64,000 nucleotides of DNA from assembly GCF_018860155.1 (NCBI RefSeq), contig NZ_JAHKNI010000002.1:744945-808944 (forward strand), written 5' to 3'. The notes beneath the pieces were generated by a model. That model worked only from the letters and a program-made list of their open reading frames with translations. It did no database searches and was not told where the DNA came from. The position numbers and the translations under genes are program-made. Below, one piece after another: positions 37,831-46,001 of this stretch (position 1 is the stretch's first letter; every line of letters starts with the position of its first letter). This DNA is from Nocardia albiluteola. GTDB lineage: Bacteria; Actinomycetota; Actinomycetes; Mycobacteriales; Mycobacteriaceae.

Positions 37831-38358
37831 ATGGGTAGCCTGGGCCTGGTGTGGAAGCGGGTGGCGGCAGCGGTCGGGACGGGCGCTGCCCTGATGGTGG
37901 CGATGGGGTGCGGTTCGCCGGGCACCCCCACCACGACACCCAGCCCGTCCACCCCTGCGCCCGCCGCCGCGATCGGGCGCTGCGGTTCGGTCGGCGACGC
38001 GCAGATCGCGCAGGCCACGGGCCTGTCCGGACTACAGCAGGTATCGGCCAATCCGCTGCGTTGCGCCTGGGAGACCGGCGGCGGCGCCGACTACGCGGTC
38101 GTCTTCGAGTGGTTCCGGGGCACGCCGCTGGCGGACCGCCGCACCCAGGTCACCCTCGGCACGTCCGCCTCGGTGCAGGTCGCCGGCCATTCCGGGATCC
38201 TCTGGTCCGGTCCGCAGGCCTGCGAGCTCGCCGTCGAGTCGGGCGGGGAGGACTTCATCGACTGGATCGTGACGGCCGCGGGGCGCGGGTCCGCCCGCCC
38301 AGCGGCCTGCTCCGACCTCGAGAAGCTTGCCGCCGCCACGCTCGCGAAGGCAGGCTAG
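37831..38358 (+). CDS. DUF3558 family lipoprotein
   Basis: A 175-aa secreted lipoprotein. A short signal ends at lipobox AMGCGS (Cys27 from the ATG), then a Thr/Pro-rich tether, then a compact domain with two conserved Cys pairs (IGRCGSVGD, RCAWETGGGA, QACELAV, ACSDLEK). Start could be GTG at 37849. DUF3558 proteins occur throughout Mycobacteriales; their role is unknown. It precedes another DUF3558-like gene by four bases. Confidence 0.78.
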   Translation: MGSLGLVWKRVAAAVGTGAALMVAMGCGSPGTPTTTPSPSTPAPAAAIGRCGSVGDAQIAQATGLSGLQQVSANPLRCAWETGGGADYAVVFEWFRGTPLADRRTQVTLGTSASVQVAGHSGILWSGPQACELAVESGGEDFIDWIVTAAGRGSARPAACSDLEKLAAATLAKAG

Positions 38359-38362
38359 GGGC

Positions 38363-38875
38363 ATGGGGCGGTTCATGCGCGTGGCGGCCGCGGTCCTGCT
38401 GACGGCCGCGGTGGCGGGATGCTCGTCGGGAGGCACGCCGCCGTCCTCCGCCGACCGGTCGGCATCCGATCCGAACTTCCTGGCCGGGTGCGGGCCCGTG
38501 ACCGATCAGTTCCTCGCGCGCAGCCTGCAGGGCACCGTGGTGCGCCAGCAGACCGCGCCCACCGTCTGCACCTGGCGGGCGCAGACCGCCCACGGCGTCG
38601 TCGACGTCACCTACAGCTGGTTCCAGGACGACGTCCTGATGCGGGACACCCAGGTCGCGGCCCAGTACGGGTATCAGATCGAGAAGCTGGTGGTCAAGAA
38701 GTTCGGCGGCATGTACTGGCGCGATCCGAACGACCCGGGCAGCTGCGGGATCACCACCGCGGACACCGGCACCATCACGTGGTGGATTCAGAACCGCGAC
38801 CACGCCGCGCAGCCGGATCCGTGCGCGGTCGCCATGAGCCTGATGCAGCACACGCTGCTCATCGACGGCACCTGA
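38363..38875 (+). CDS. DUF3558-like lipoprotein
   Basis: A 170-aa lipoprotein with signal MGRFMRVAAAVLLTAAVAGC (Cys20 modified). The mature part has paired cysteines (LAGCGPVTD, TVCTWRAQT, GSCGITTAD, DPCAVAMS), as in the preceding protein but with a distinct sequence. The two genes are nearly adjacent and probably co-transcribed, so they may form a pair at the cell surface. Function is unknown. It converges on the Hsp70-like gene. Confidence 0.75.
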   Translation: MGRFMRVAAAVLLTAAVAGCSSGGTPPSSADRSASDPNFLAGCGPVTDQFLARSLQGTVVRQQTAPTVCTWRAQTAHGVVDVTYSWFQDDVLMRDTQVAAQYGYQIEKLVVKKFGGMYWRDPNDPGSCGITTADTGTITWWIQNRDHAAQPDPCAVAMSLMQHTLLIDGT

Positions 38876-38895
38876 GTTCTGTGCGAGGCGCGAAT

Positions 38896-39978
38896 CTATT
38901 TGGAGGGCACCGGATTCGCGGGCGTGCCCGCGACCTCCACCGGGGTCGGCGCGGGGCTGGGACCGTGCGTGTCGGGCCGCGTCGAATCCCGGTTCGTGCT
39001 CAGCAATCCGACCACCGTCGCGCCGAGCGTCGCCGTAACGGCCAGCGCCGCAACCAGTTTGCGCTTGGACACCGGCGCGGTGCGCTTGGGCGGCACGGTC
39101 GGCAGTGGCGGCAGGCGCACGCCCCGCACCCGGCGGGCCGAGGGCAGCTGGGTGGCCATCAACACCGCACCGCGCGCCGAGACGAATTCGGGCTCCGGAT
39201 CGTAGATGATCGGCAGATTCAATAGCTGCGCCACCGACTCGCGAATGCGGGGATTGCGGGAACAGCCGCCCAGCAGCGCCATCGCCAGTGGTGGGACACC
39301 CGTCTCGTCGATCATCTGCCGCACGTACGACACCGAATGGTGGATGCCCGCCTCGGTCAGATCCTCGAAATCGCTGCGCGTCACCACCATTCGCCGGCCG
39401 CTGTGCGGATCGCTCGCGGTGAGCACCGGCGTGCTCGTCAGCGCCTCCTTGTAGGCGCGGCTGGTCGGCTTGTCGACATTCACGGCGGCATGCGCCAAAT
39501 GCCAGCGCAGCAGGGCGTCGTGCCCGTCGCCGCCCAGCACCCGGCTGCGCTTGACGGCCAGAATGGCGTCGGTGCGGCAGTCGGCCTCGGTGACGGTGAG
39601 CCCCGCGGCGCCCAGGTCGTAGAGCAGCACCGCGCCCTCGTCCGGGAGCTGCCCGCTGAAACGCAGGTAGCGCAGCTGGGCGAGGGGTTCGTCGACGATC
39701 GTGAGGCGGCTGCGCCCGGCCATGGTGCGGATGGCGTCCTCGTGCAGGGAGGTGCGGCAGGTGACCGCGATGCCGGTGATGAACTCGTCGCGGCGCGCCG
39801 CGGCTTGACGCATCAGATTGATCGCCGCGAACACCGCCTCCTCGACCCCGCCCCCGGCCCGGCGCGGCACCGTGCAGCGGTCGATCGGCGGAAGATGCGG
39901 CTGATCCGAATGCGTGAGCATCGCGCGGGCGCCCCCAGCGCCCGCCGACACCCCCAGGACCAGCACCATGGCCTCCAT
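38896..39978 (-). CDS. Membrane-anchored Hsp70/actin-fold protein
   Basis: A 360-aa protein whose first 275 residues are a degenerate Hsp70-type nucleotide-binding domain. LGVSAGAGGARAM replaces the phosphate-1 loop, LLYDLGAAGLTVTEA (119-133) corresponds to phosphate-2, EPLAQLRYL (97-105) to the hinge and GGCSRNPRIRESVAQLL (237-253) to the adenosine region. No Hsp70 substrate domain follows; instead a basic stretch and one membrane helix (308-326), then a Pro-rich outer tail. ATP binding is plausible but altered. Function is unknown. Confidence 0.72.
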   Translation of the reverse strand: MEAMVLVLGVSAGAGGARAMLTHSDQPHLPPIDRCTVPRRAGGGVEEAVFAAINLMRQAAARRDEFITGIAVTCRTSLHEDAIRTMAGRSRLTIVDEPLAQLRYLRFSGQLPDEGAVLLYDLGAAGLTVTEADCRTDAILAVKRSRVLGGDGHDALLRWHLAHAAVNVDKPTSRAYKEALTSTPVLTASDPHSGRRMVVTRSDFEDLTEAGIHHSVSYVRQMIDETGVPPLAMALLGGCSRNPRIRESVAQLLNLPIIYDPEPEFVSARGAVLMATQLPSARRVRGVRLPPLPTVPPKRTAPVSKRKLVAALAVTATLGATVVGLLSTNRDSTRPDTHGPSPAPTPVEVAGTPANPVPSK

Positions 39979-40071
39979 GGTGAACCTTTTGGGGCCGGAT
40001 GTGAAGGCAATGGGCCTGATGTCGCTGGCCGGATGCTGAATGGTTATGGCGTTCCGGGCGGGCTCGCCGGG

Positions 40072-40608
40072 CTAAGCCCAGCGTGTCGGCGTGTCGCCGG
40101 TATCGAAGTCACCGGCGGTTCGGCGGAATTCCGACAGCAGTTGCAACAGCAGGTGCAGGCGCTCCGGCGGTAGGCCGGGGCGCGCGAAAACCGACTCGTT
40201 GAGCTCGCGCGTTGCCTGGGTGACCAGCTCGCGGCCCGCGTCGGTGATCTCGATCAGCGTTGCCCGCCGATCACTGGGGTGCGGTACTCGCTTGACCAGT
40301 CCGGCGGCCTCGAGCCGGTCGACGGTGTTGGTGACGCTGGTCGGGTGCACCTGCAGGCGCGCGCTGGCCATGGCCATCGGCAGGGCGCCGGACTTGCTGA
40401 AGTTCAGCAGCGCGAGCAGTTCGTAGCGGGAGAAGGTCAGCCCCGAGGGCCGCAGCGCCTCGTCCACCCGCGCCATGACGATCTGCTGGGCCCGCACCAG
40501 CGACGTGACCGCCGCCATCCCGTCGGCCACCTCGCCCCAGCCGTGGGCGGTCCACTGGCGATGCGCCTCCTCGATCGGGTCCAGCGGCAGCGGGCGGGGG
40601 GTAGCCAT
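40072..40608 (-). CDS. MarR family transcriptional regulator
   Basis: A 178-aa winged-helix regulator. The recognition helix region is MASARLQVHPTSVTNTVDRL and the wing PHPSDRRATLIEITDAG, typical of MarR. The dimerisation helices flank these. Its target is not clear: neighbours are the Hsp70-like gene downstream and tRNA-Cys divergently. Effector unknown. Confidence 0.88.
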   Translation of the reverse strand: MATPRPLPLDPIEEAHRQWTAHGWGEVADGMAAVTSLVRAQQIVMARVDEALRPSGLTFSRYELLALLNFSKSGALPMAMASARLQVHPTSVTNTVDRLEAAGLVKRVPHPSDRRATLIEITDAGRELVTQATRELNESVFARPGLPPERLHLLLQLLSEFRRTAGDFDTGDTPTRWA

Positions 40609-40702
40609 GCGACGAGTCTATTTGCTCCGCTCCCGAACTTTCCGATCATGGTGACCGAAAATGTAGGCATTGGGACTCTGTCGCGGCACCATGAACTGCG
40701 AT

Positions 40703-40773
40703 GCGGGTGTGCCTGAGTGGTTAGGGGGCGGTCTGCAAAACCGTGCACGCGGGTTCGATTCCCGCCATCCGCT
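40703..40773 (+). tRNA. tRNA-Cys (GCA)
   Basis: The 71-nt sequence folds as a cloverleaf. Acceptor arms GCGGGTG/CATCCGC pair with one G-U, the anticodon loop CTGCAAA gives GCA, and the T arm is GCGGG-TTCGATT-CCCGC. The discriminator is T, normal for Cys. The 3' CCA is not encoded. Confidence 0.95.
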
Positions 40774-40806
40774 CTGCATCCTCTGCCTCCGCTCCGGCGG
40801 GGTCGG

Positions 40807-42204
40807 TCAGGTCAGGCCCGAAAGATCGCGCAGGACAGTGTGATTGCGGTCGGCCGTGCTGCCGAGCGTGTAATCCGGCCACAGGCCCAGGTATTCGGCG
40901 CGGCTGCGGTGGCTCCAGCGGCGGGCGTCGGGGGTTCGGGTCTTGTAGAAGTTGACGATGTAGCCGCCCTCGTAGATGCGCACCAGGGTGTAGCCGCCGG
41001 GATATTCCTTCACCGCGCCGACTTCCAGGAACTCGACATTCAGCGGGATGTCCGCGCCGCTACGGCGATTGCGATGGGTGTGTCCGGCATGGTGCAGGAA
41101 TACTCCCGGCGCGGACCGATAGAGCGACTGCAGCGCCAGCGAATCGGTCCGGTTCAACACGAAATCCAGTCCGTTGATATTGGATACGGCCGCGTCCTGC
41201 GTCACCGGATGGTGGCCGAAGATCAGGGTCGGGCGGTCCGGGTCGGCCCGCAGCAGCGTGCGCAGGTGGTCGAATTGGGCCGGGTCGATGGCGCCGCCGG
41301 GGGCGTCGAGCAGGGTGGTGTCCAGGCCCAGTACCCGCAGGTCGCCGAGCCGGTGTTCGGTGAGTTGCCCTCGCGGGCCGAAGGATTCGCCCCAGCAGTC
41401 GTGATGGACGGCATCGGCCACGGCGGGGCAGCCCGCGTACTCCGGGCCGACGTGCGGGCGGTCGTGGTTGCCACGCACGGCAAACCAGTCCCGCTCGCGC
41501 ACGCCCCACGAATCCAGATGCGCACGCACGGAACCGGTCTGGGCCGGTGTCGCCTCGGCGGTCAGGTCGCCCGCGACGAGCAGATGATCGGCACCACGGT
41601 CGGGCAGGCGCAGATCGCCCAGCAGCGCGGTGAGCATCACCTCCGGATACGGCGGCAATCCGGGCTCCTGCCGCACGCCGGGCAGCTCCGCAGCATGGAT
41701 CAGCCCGGCGGTCTCCTCGCCGATGTGCAGATCGTTGGACAGTGCGAGGGTGCGCAGCAGGCGGCCCGGGGGGAGTGCGAGTGTCGTGAACTGCCCGGTG
41801 CATTCGGGGCTTCCGGGCAGATGGGTGACCACGGTCGAGCCCGGCGTCGCGCGCACGCCGTCCGACCAGGCCTCGAAACGGTAGGCGCGACCGGGCTCGA
41901 GCCCGGTGATCTCGGCGTAGTGGTACGACGTGCGATCGGAATCGTCGTGCCGGATCCGCGCCGGGCCGCGGGCATCCGCCGGAGCCAGGCGGACCTGCGT
42001 GCCCGCCGGCACCGGGTTCCCACCCGGGCCGGGCGCGAGCGTGGTCCAGGTCAGGATCACCGACGTCGGGGTGACGGTGACCACTTCGAGATCGGTCGCG
42101 ATCATCGAATTCTCCTGCGCGCGAGCCGGACCCGCGGCGGCAACGATCGGGATGGCGGCAAGTGCGGCGAGCATGCGACGCCGATTCGGTCCGCAACACG
42201 TCAC
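40807..42204 (-). CDS. Exported metallophosphoesterase
   Basis: A 465-aa calcineurin-like phosphoesterase. The N-terminus NRRRMLAALAAIP with an AAAGPARA cleavage region is a signal, possibly twin-arginine. A fibronectin-III-like domain (about 38-135) precedes the catalytic domain, whose metal motifs are SNDLHIGEE, AGDLTAE, RGNHDRP, GHHP and AGHTHRN. It probably acts outside the membrane on a phosphoester. It converges on tRNA-Cys 33 bases away. Confidence 0.87.
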   Translation of the reverse strand: MTCCGPNRRRMLAALAAIPIVAAAGPARAQENSMIATDLEVVTVTPTSVILTWTTLAPGPGGNPVPAGTQVRLAPADARGPARIRHDDSDRTSYHYAEITGLEPGRAYRFEAWSDGVRATPGSTVVTHLPGSPECTGQFTTLALPPGRLLRTLALSNDLHIGEETAGLIHAAELPGVRQEPGLPPYPEVMLTALLGDLRLPDRGADHLLVAGDLTAEATPAQTGSVRAHLDSWGVRERDWFAVRGNHDRPHVGPEYAGCPAVADAVHHDCWGESFGPRGQLTEHRLGDLRVLGLDTTLLDAPGGAIDPAQFDHLRTLLRADPDRPTLIFGHHPVTQDAAVSNINGLDFVLNRTDSLALQSLYRSAPGVFLHHAGHTHRNRRSGADIPLNVEFLEVGAVKEYPGGYTLVRIYEGGYIVNFYKTRTPDARRWSHRSRAEYLGLWPDYTLGSTADRNHTVLRDLSGLT

Positions 42205-42314
42205 TTCGGCGGTCCCATTTCGTCGGCCCGGCGCCCTCGCCCCGGACTGCTGCCACGGTCACAACGCACATTACGGTACGGCGCGCGCCCGCGAAACGGC
42301 CACCGCAACGGCGG

Positions 42315-42983
42315 TCAGGGCAGGTCGTAGCGGTATCGGCTGGTGGGGATGATGTCCAGGTCGCGATTGGCGCCGAAGGTGTTGACGCTGTCCATCATTC
42401 GGCTCATCCGGCGCTGCAGCTCGGCATCGTCCCCGGCGCTGCCCCAGAACGCGTGCGGATCGGTCATCGCGGCCATCGGGAACAGCTCCTCGACGAGCGC
42501 GTCGACCCGGGGACCCGGGGTGATCGCATCGACGACGGTGTTCTGCACGTATCCGAACGTCGCCTGGGTCTCGATCGCGACCATGGTGTGCGTGCCGTGC
42601 CAGTGCCGCTGCCATTCCTCGCGGGACAGGTCCGCCGGAATCCGCAGCAGCGCGATATTGGCCAGCGCATCGCAGCGCACGCCGCTGGCGGTGTACGGCG
42701 GGGTGAGCGGCACCCGCTCGTCCACGATCCAGCCGTTCACGTTCACCGCAACGGCGGACAGGGCATCGGTGACGGTCGCGGTGTCGAACTCGCCCCACAC
42801 GCTGACGATCGCGTCGACCGGTGCGTCGTAGGTGGCGTGGCGCAGCTGCGCGGCCGCCACCTCCGCATCGGCGATATTCACCTGAAGTTCGGTCGCCCCG
42901 CTCGCGCGCAGGCGCGCGTGCAATTCCGGCGCGCCCAGCGCCTTGCCCAGCTCCGGCCCCCACAGCGCGTACATCAGTTTCAT
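42315..42983 (-). CDS. EthD domain-containing protein
   Basis: A 222-aa protein with EthD-type ferredoxin-like repeats. The second half is clearest (LSREEWQRHWHGTHTMVAIETQATF), and the first half seems a diverged copy. EthD proteins take part in degradation or protein assembly around P450s, but none is nearby. ATG at 42983 is chosen over longer frames that run through the operator. It is divergent from a TetR gene with a perfect 18-bp palindrome between them. Confidence 0.72.
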   Translation of the reverse strand: MKLMYALWGPELGKALGAPELHARLRASGATELQVNIADAEVAAAQLRHATYDAPVDAIVSVWGEFDTATVTDALSAVAVNVNGWIVDERVPLTPPYTASGVRCDALANIALLRIPADLSREEWQRHWHGTHTMVAIETQATFGYVQNTVVDAITPGPRVDALVEELFPMAAMTDPHAFWGSAGDDAELQRRMSRMMDSVNTFGANRDLDIIPTSRYRYDLP

Positions 42984-43124
42984 CGCGAGCAACCTTTCGG
43001 CATCGGTATGCACCATGACGGTAGCCGCGGCGGTGTCGCCGGGACGCGGTTTCGGGTCGTGGTCTCGCTGAACGAGACACTCCGGCGGTACCCCCGGATC
43101 GCTGCCGGATAGCTCGCACTGGCA

Positions 43125-43142
43125 TGCCAACAAATGTTGGCA
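43125..43142. promoter_or_regulatory. 18-bp palindromic operator between EthD and TetR genes
   Basis: TGCCAACAAATGTTGGCA has perfect 8-bp arms around AA. A third half-site, GTTGGCAT, begins at 43150 and overlaps the tetR ATG (43156). The close match and location strongly suggest the adjacent TetR protein's site. Confidence 0.75.
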
Positions 43143-43155
43143 TACAGTCGTTGGC

Positions 43156-43737
43156 ATGACCGCCGAGACCGCGTCGCGCCGCTCCGACGCCACCCGCGCC
43201 GCCATCCTCGACGCTGCCCGGCGCCGCTTCGCGCAGGACGGCTACCGCAAGGCCACGATCCGGGCAATCGCCGCCGACGCGGAGATCGACCCGTCGATGG
43301 TGATGCGGTACTACGGCAACAAGGAGGGGTTGTTCGGCGCCGCACTCGAGATCGATCTCGAACTGCCGGATCTCGATGGGGTGGCCCAGGATTCGCTGGG
43401 GGAGGTGCTCGTGCGCCGGTTCCTCGAGCTGTGGGAGGTCACCCCGGGCAACGAGATTCTGCTGACGATCCTGCGATCGGCCATGACCGATGACGCCATG
43501 GTCGAGCACCTTCGGCGGCGGGTGTTCGGTGAGCAGCTGATGCCGATGGTGCTGCGCGTCGGCGATCCCGCCGACGCCCCGCGGCGCGCCGGGCTCATCG
43601 CCAGTCAGATACTGGGTCTTGCCCTGTGCCGCTACGTATTACAGCTCCCCCCGGTCGTCGCGCTGACGCCCGCACAGATCGCCGCGGAGATCGGCCCGAC
43701 GCTGCAGCGCTACCTGACCTCGTCCCCGGGCGCATAG
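43156..43737 (+). CDS. TetR family transcriptional regulator
   Basis: A 193-aa repressor with a classical N-terminal helix-turn-helix (ILDAARRRFAQDGYRKATIR, MVMRYYGNKEGLFGAALEID). The C-terminus has the TetR_C-like domain common in actinobacteria (LRVGDPADAPRRAGLIASQI). An operator palindrome begins 31 bp before its start and a half-site covers the start, so it is likely autoregulated and represses the EthD gene too. Confidence 0.89.
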   Translation: MTAETASRRSDATRAAILDAARRRFAQDGYRKATIRAIAADAEIDPSMVMRYYGNKEGLFGAALEIDLELPDLDGVAQDSLGEVLVRRFLELWEVTPGNEILLTILRSAMTDDAMVEHLRRRVFGEQLMPMVLRVGDPADAPRRAGLIASQILGLALCRYVLQLPPVVALTPAQIAAEIGPTLQRYLTSSPGA

Positions 43738-43793
43738 CCCGGCCACCGAATCCGGCTGCGGTGGGTCCTTCGGTTCGCGGTATTACGGCGTGG

Positions 43794-43799
43794 TACGCT
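43794..43799 (+). promoter_or_regulatory. Extended -10 element of the vapBC-like operon
   Basis: TACGCT fits the TANNNT pattern and is followed six bases later by the antitoxin ATG at 43806, which implies a leaderless message. Confidence 0.4.
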
Positions 43800-43805
43800 G
43801 TATGT

Positions 43806-44099
43806 ATGGCTAACCCAGAGGTTCGGCCCCCCACTGAGGTCAGCGTGCGTCAGTTCGTGACCGATTCTGGCAACATCACGCGAGGTCTTCGCGAGGGCAA
43901 GCAGTACGTACTCACGCTCAATGGTGAGCCGTTAGCAGAGGTGGTGCCGATCCGGCGACACCGCTTCGTTCCCACAGTGGCCGCTCAGGCAATGTTCGCC
44001 ACGGCGCCGACGCTCGACTACGACCAGTTGCGCCGCGATCTGGACATTGCCATTTCGGACGAGCTGTCGGACGATCCGCTCGCAGGAACTGGACTGTGA
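43806..44099 (+). CDS. Antitoxin, Phd/YefM-type (VapB)
   Basis: A 97-aa antitoxin. The N-terminal Phd/YefM fold with EVSVRQFVTDSGNITRGLR and LTLNGEPLAEVVPIRR binds DNA. The C-terminal acidic tail (DYDQLRRDLDIAISDELSDD) would neutralise the toxin. ATG at 43806 is chosen. It overlaps the PIN toxin gene by four bases (GTGA) and so forms an autoregulated pair. Confidence 0.85.
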   Translation: MANPEVRPPTEVSVRQFVTDSGNITRGLREGKQYVLTLNGEPLAEVVPIRRHRFVPTVAAQAMFATAPTLDYDQLRRDLDIAISDELSDDPLAGTGL

Positions 44100-44539
44100 G
44101 CGAGGTGGCGGTAAGCCGTGCCGCGAGGGGTGTACTCGACACGAGCATTGTCGCGGCATTGTCCTTGTTCAACCCGGCCCAGCTTCCTGTCGAATCGGCG
44201 ATTACCGCCGTGACTCTAGGGGAATTGTCGCGAGGGCCGTACGCAACCGATGACGCGGTCACACGTGCGCGGCGGATCGCGGTGCTGCAGCACGTGGAGG
44301 CCACATTCGGGGAGGCGTTGCCGTACGACAGCGAGGCTGCGCGAATGTTCGGCTTGATTTGTGCCGCCGTCTACGCGATCGGTCGGCAGCCTCGTCGCCG
44401 GACTGCGGATTTGATGATTGCCGCCATTTCGGCACGTTATGGCTTGCCGCTGTATACGACCAATCCGAAAGACTTTGCGGGCATCGACGCACTCGTTACG
44501 GTCATTCCTGTGGCTCGACCCGATGGTGCAACCGGCTGA
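44096..44539 (+). CDS. Toxin, PIN-domain ribonuclease (VapC)
   Basis: A 147-aa VapC. The Mg-binding acids are seen in GVLDTSIVAAL (Asp), TLGELSRGPY (Glu), RRTADLMIAA (Asp) and TTNPKDFAGID (Asp). Such toxins cut specific RNAs, often tRNA or rRNA. It starts with GTG overlapping the antitoxin stop, so the pair is co-translated. Confidence 0.86.
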   Translation: MSEVAVSRAARGVLDTSIVAALSLFNPAQLPVESAITAVTLGELSRGPYATDDAVTRARRIAVLQHVEATFGEALPYDSEAARMFGLICAAVYAIGRQPRRRTADLMIAAISARYGLPLYTTNPKDFAGIDALVTVIPVARPDGATG

Positions 44540-44597
44540 CCAAACCCCGTTGCCCTCGTTGGGGCGAGTGATGCCCTGAGCGTTCGATCGCCACGGC

Positions 44598-45209
44598 TTG
44601 CGCGCGATGGGAATCTATCGAAGCTCGGTGGACGCCGACGCGGTGCTGCTGGGCCGGATCGACACCGCCGGTGCGGCCGGCGAGGCGGAGGCGGAGACGA
44701 TGCGCCGGTGCTTCGAGTCCGCCGGCGCCACCTGGAGCGCGATCTCCACCGACGAGACCGAATCCGAGGCGCTGTTCGCCGCCCGGCGCCTGGCCTATCC
44801 GGCCATCGAACGGCTGGGACCCGTTCTCACCGAGGACATCTGCGTTCCGATCCGGGCGGTTCCCGGCATGCTCGCCCGCATCGAGGAGATCGCCGCCCGC
44901 CACGACACCGTCATCGCGAATGTCGCCCACGCCGGTGACGGCAACCTGCATCCCCTGCTGATCACCTCCCACGACGATCTGTCCGCCCGCGACCGAGCCC
45001 ACGCCGCCTTTGCCGACATCATCGACGCCGCACTGGAATTCGGCGGCACCGTCACCGGCGAACACGGCGTGGGCCTGCTGAAGATGGACGGCCTGGCCAA
45101 GGAACTGGACCCCGTCGTGATGTCCATGCACCACGCGATCAAGCAATCCCTCGACCCCTTCGGAATCCTCAACCCGGGCAAGGTGATTCCCAACCGCGTG
45201 CGGCGCTGA
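44598..45209 (+). pseudogene. Truncated FAD-linked oxidase (C-terminal part)
   Basis: This 203-aa frame matches only the C-terminal half of glycolate/D-lactate dehydrogenase-type flavoenzymes: ANVAHAGDGNLHPLLI, TGEHGVGLLKMDGL and DPFGILNPGKVIPN. The N-terminal FAD_binding_4 domain, about 230 residues, is missing. A stop (44577-44579) lies in frame upstream, and no trace of the missing half is seen before the toxin gene. It is probably a remnant; a short working protein is unlikely. Confidence 0.7.
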
Positions 45210-45217
45210 AGGGGAAT

Positions 45218-45233
45218 CGCCGGGCGTCCGGCG
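45218..45233. terminator. Short hairpin between oxidase remnant and iclR
   Basis: CGCCGG (45218-45223) and CCGGCG (45228-45233) form a 6-bp stem with loop GCGT between convergent genes, so it may terminate both. No U-run. Confidence 0.45.
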
Positions 45234-45239
45234 TTCCGG

Positions 45240-46001
45240 TCATCCGCGGTAACCGAGATGCTCGGAGAGGTCTTCGGCGCCCGCTGTCACCAGTTTCCGG
45301 AGTTCGTCGCGTCGCTGGGGCGTCCACCTGATCAATGGCACGGAGATCGACATCGCGGCAACTACGTTTCCGGTGTGATCGCGGACCGGGGCGGCAACGC
45401 ACGCAACATCGAGATTGGATTCGCACTGCTCGAACGACGCCCCGCAGCTGCGGGCCTCGTCCAGGTCGGCTCGCAGCGCCGCCGGGTCGGTGATGGTGGC
45501 GGGGGTCATCGCCTGCAGCGGATGCTCGGGCGAGAGCAGTTCGTTCAGCGCCGATTCCGGAAGCGAGGCCAGCAGCATCTTCCCGACGGCGGTGCAGTGC
45601 GCCGGTAGGCGCAGGCCTGCGGCGGAGACCATCCGGACCGCGTGCGTCGAATCGACCTTCGCGATGTAGACGACATCGCGTCCCTCCAGGATCCCGAGGT
45701 GAACGGTCTCCTGGCATTGATCGGACACCCGCTGGGCGGCGGCCCTGCCCTCCCGGACAAGGTCCAACTGCTCGGCGTAGCGGCTGCCGAGCTGGTGCAC
45801 GCGCACTCCCAGGCGGTACCGGCCGGATCCGTCGGCGACCAGATAACGGCGCTCGACCAGCGTGGCGATCAACTCGTGCACCGTGGTTCGCGGAAGTTCC
45901 AGGGTCCGAACGATATCGGGAGCCGATATCGAATCGGTGCCCTCGAGAAAGAGTTCCAGGATATCGAGGGCGCGGGTGACCGCCGGTACGAGACGAGCCA
46001 T
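45240..46001 (-). CDS. IclR family transcriptional regulator
   Basis: A 253-aa regulator. The N-terminal winged helix (SAPDIVRTLELPRTTVHELIA) is followed by the ligand-binding domain with CTAVGKMLLASLPESALNELL. In IclR proteins this domain binds small organic acids. The start is adjacent to the stop of the U32-like gene, so it is the last gene of the sugar-acid catabolic operon. It is a candidate to bind the palindromes around 49236-49390. Confidence 0.9.
   Translation of the reverse strand: MARLVPAVTRALDILELFLEGTDSISAPDIVRTLELPRTTVHELIATLVERRYLVADGSGRYRLGVRVHQLGSRYAEQLDLVREGRAAAQRVSDQCQETVHLGILEGRDVVYIAKVDSTHAVRMVSAAGLRLPAHCTAVGKMLLASLPESALNELLSPEHPLQAMTPATITDPAALRADLDEARSCGASFEQCESNLDVACVAAPVRDHTGNVVAAMSISVPLIRWTPQRRDELRKLVTAGAEDLSEHLGYRG

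Noticed and set aside
38419..39225. 268-codon plus-strand frame over the DUF3558 and Hsp70-like genes
   Set aside because: It is Arg- and His-rich and covers parts of both genes in the wrong frames.
43626..44099. Longer antitoxin start
   Set aside because: The extension overlaps the TetR gene in another frame; ATG at 43806 follows a -10 hexamer and begins a normal antitoxin fold.
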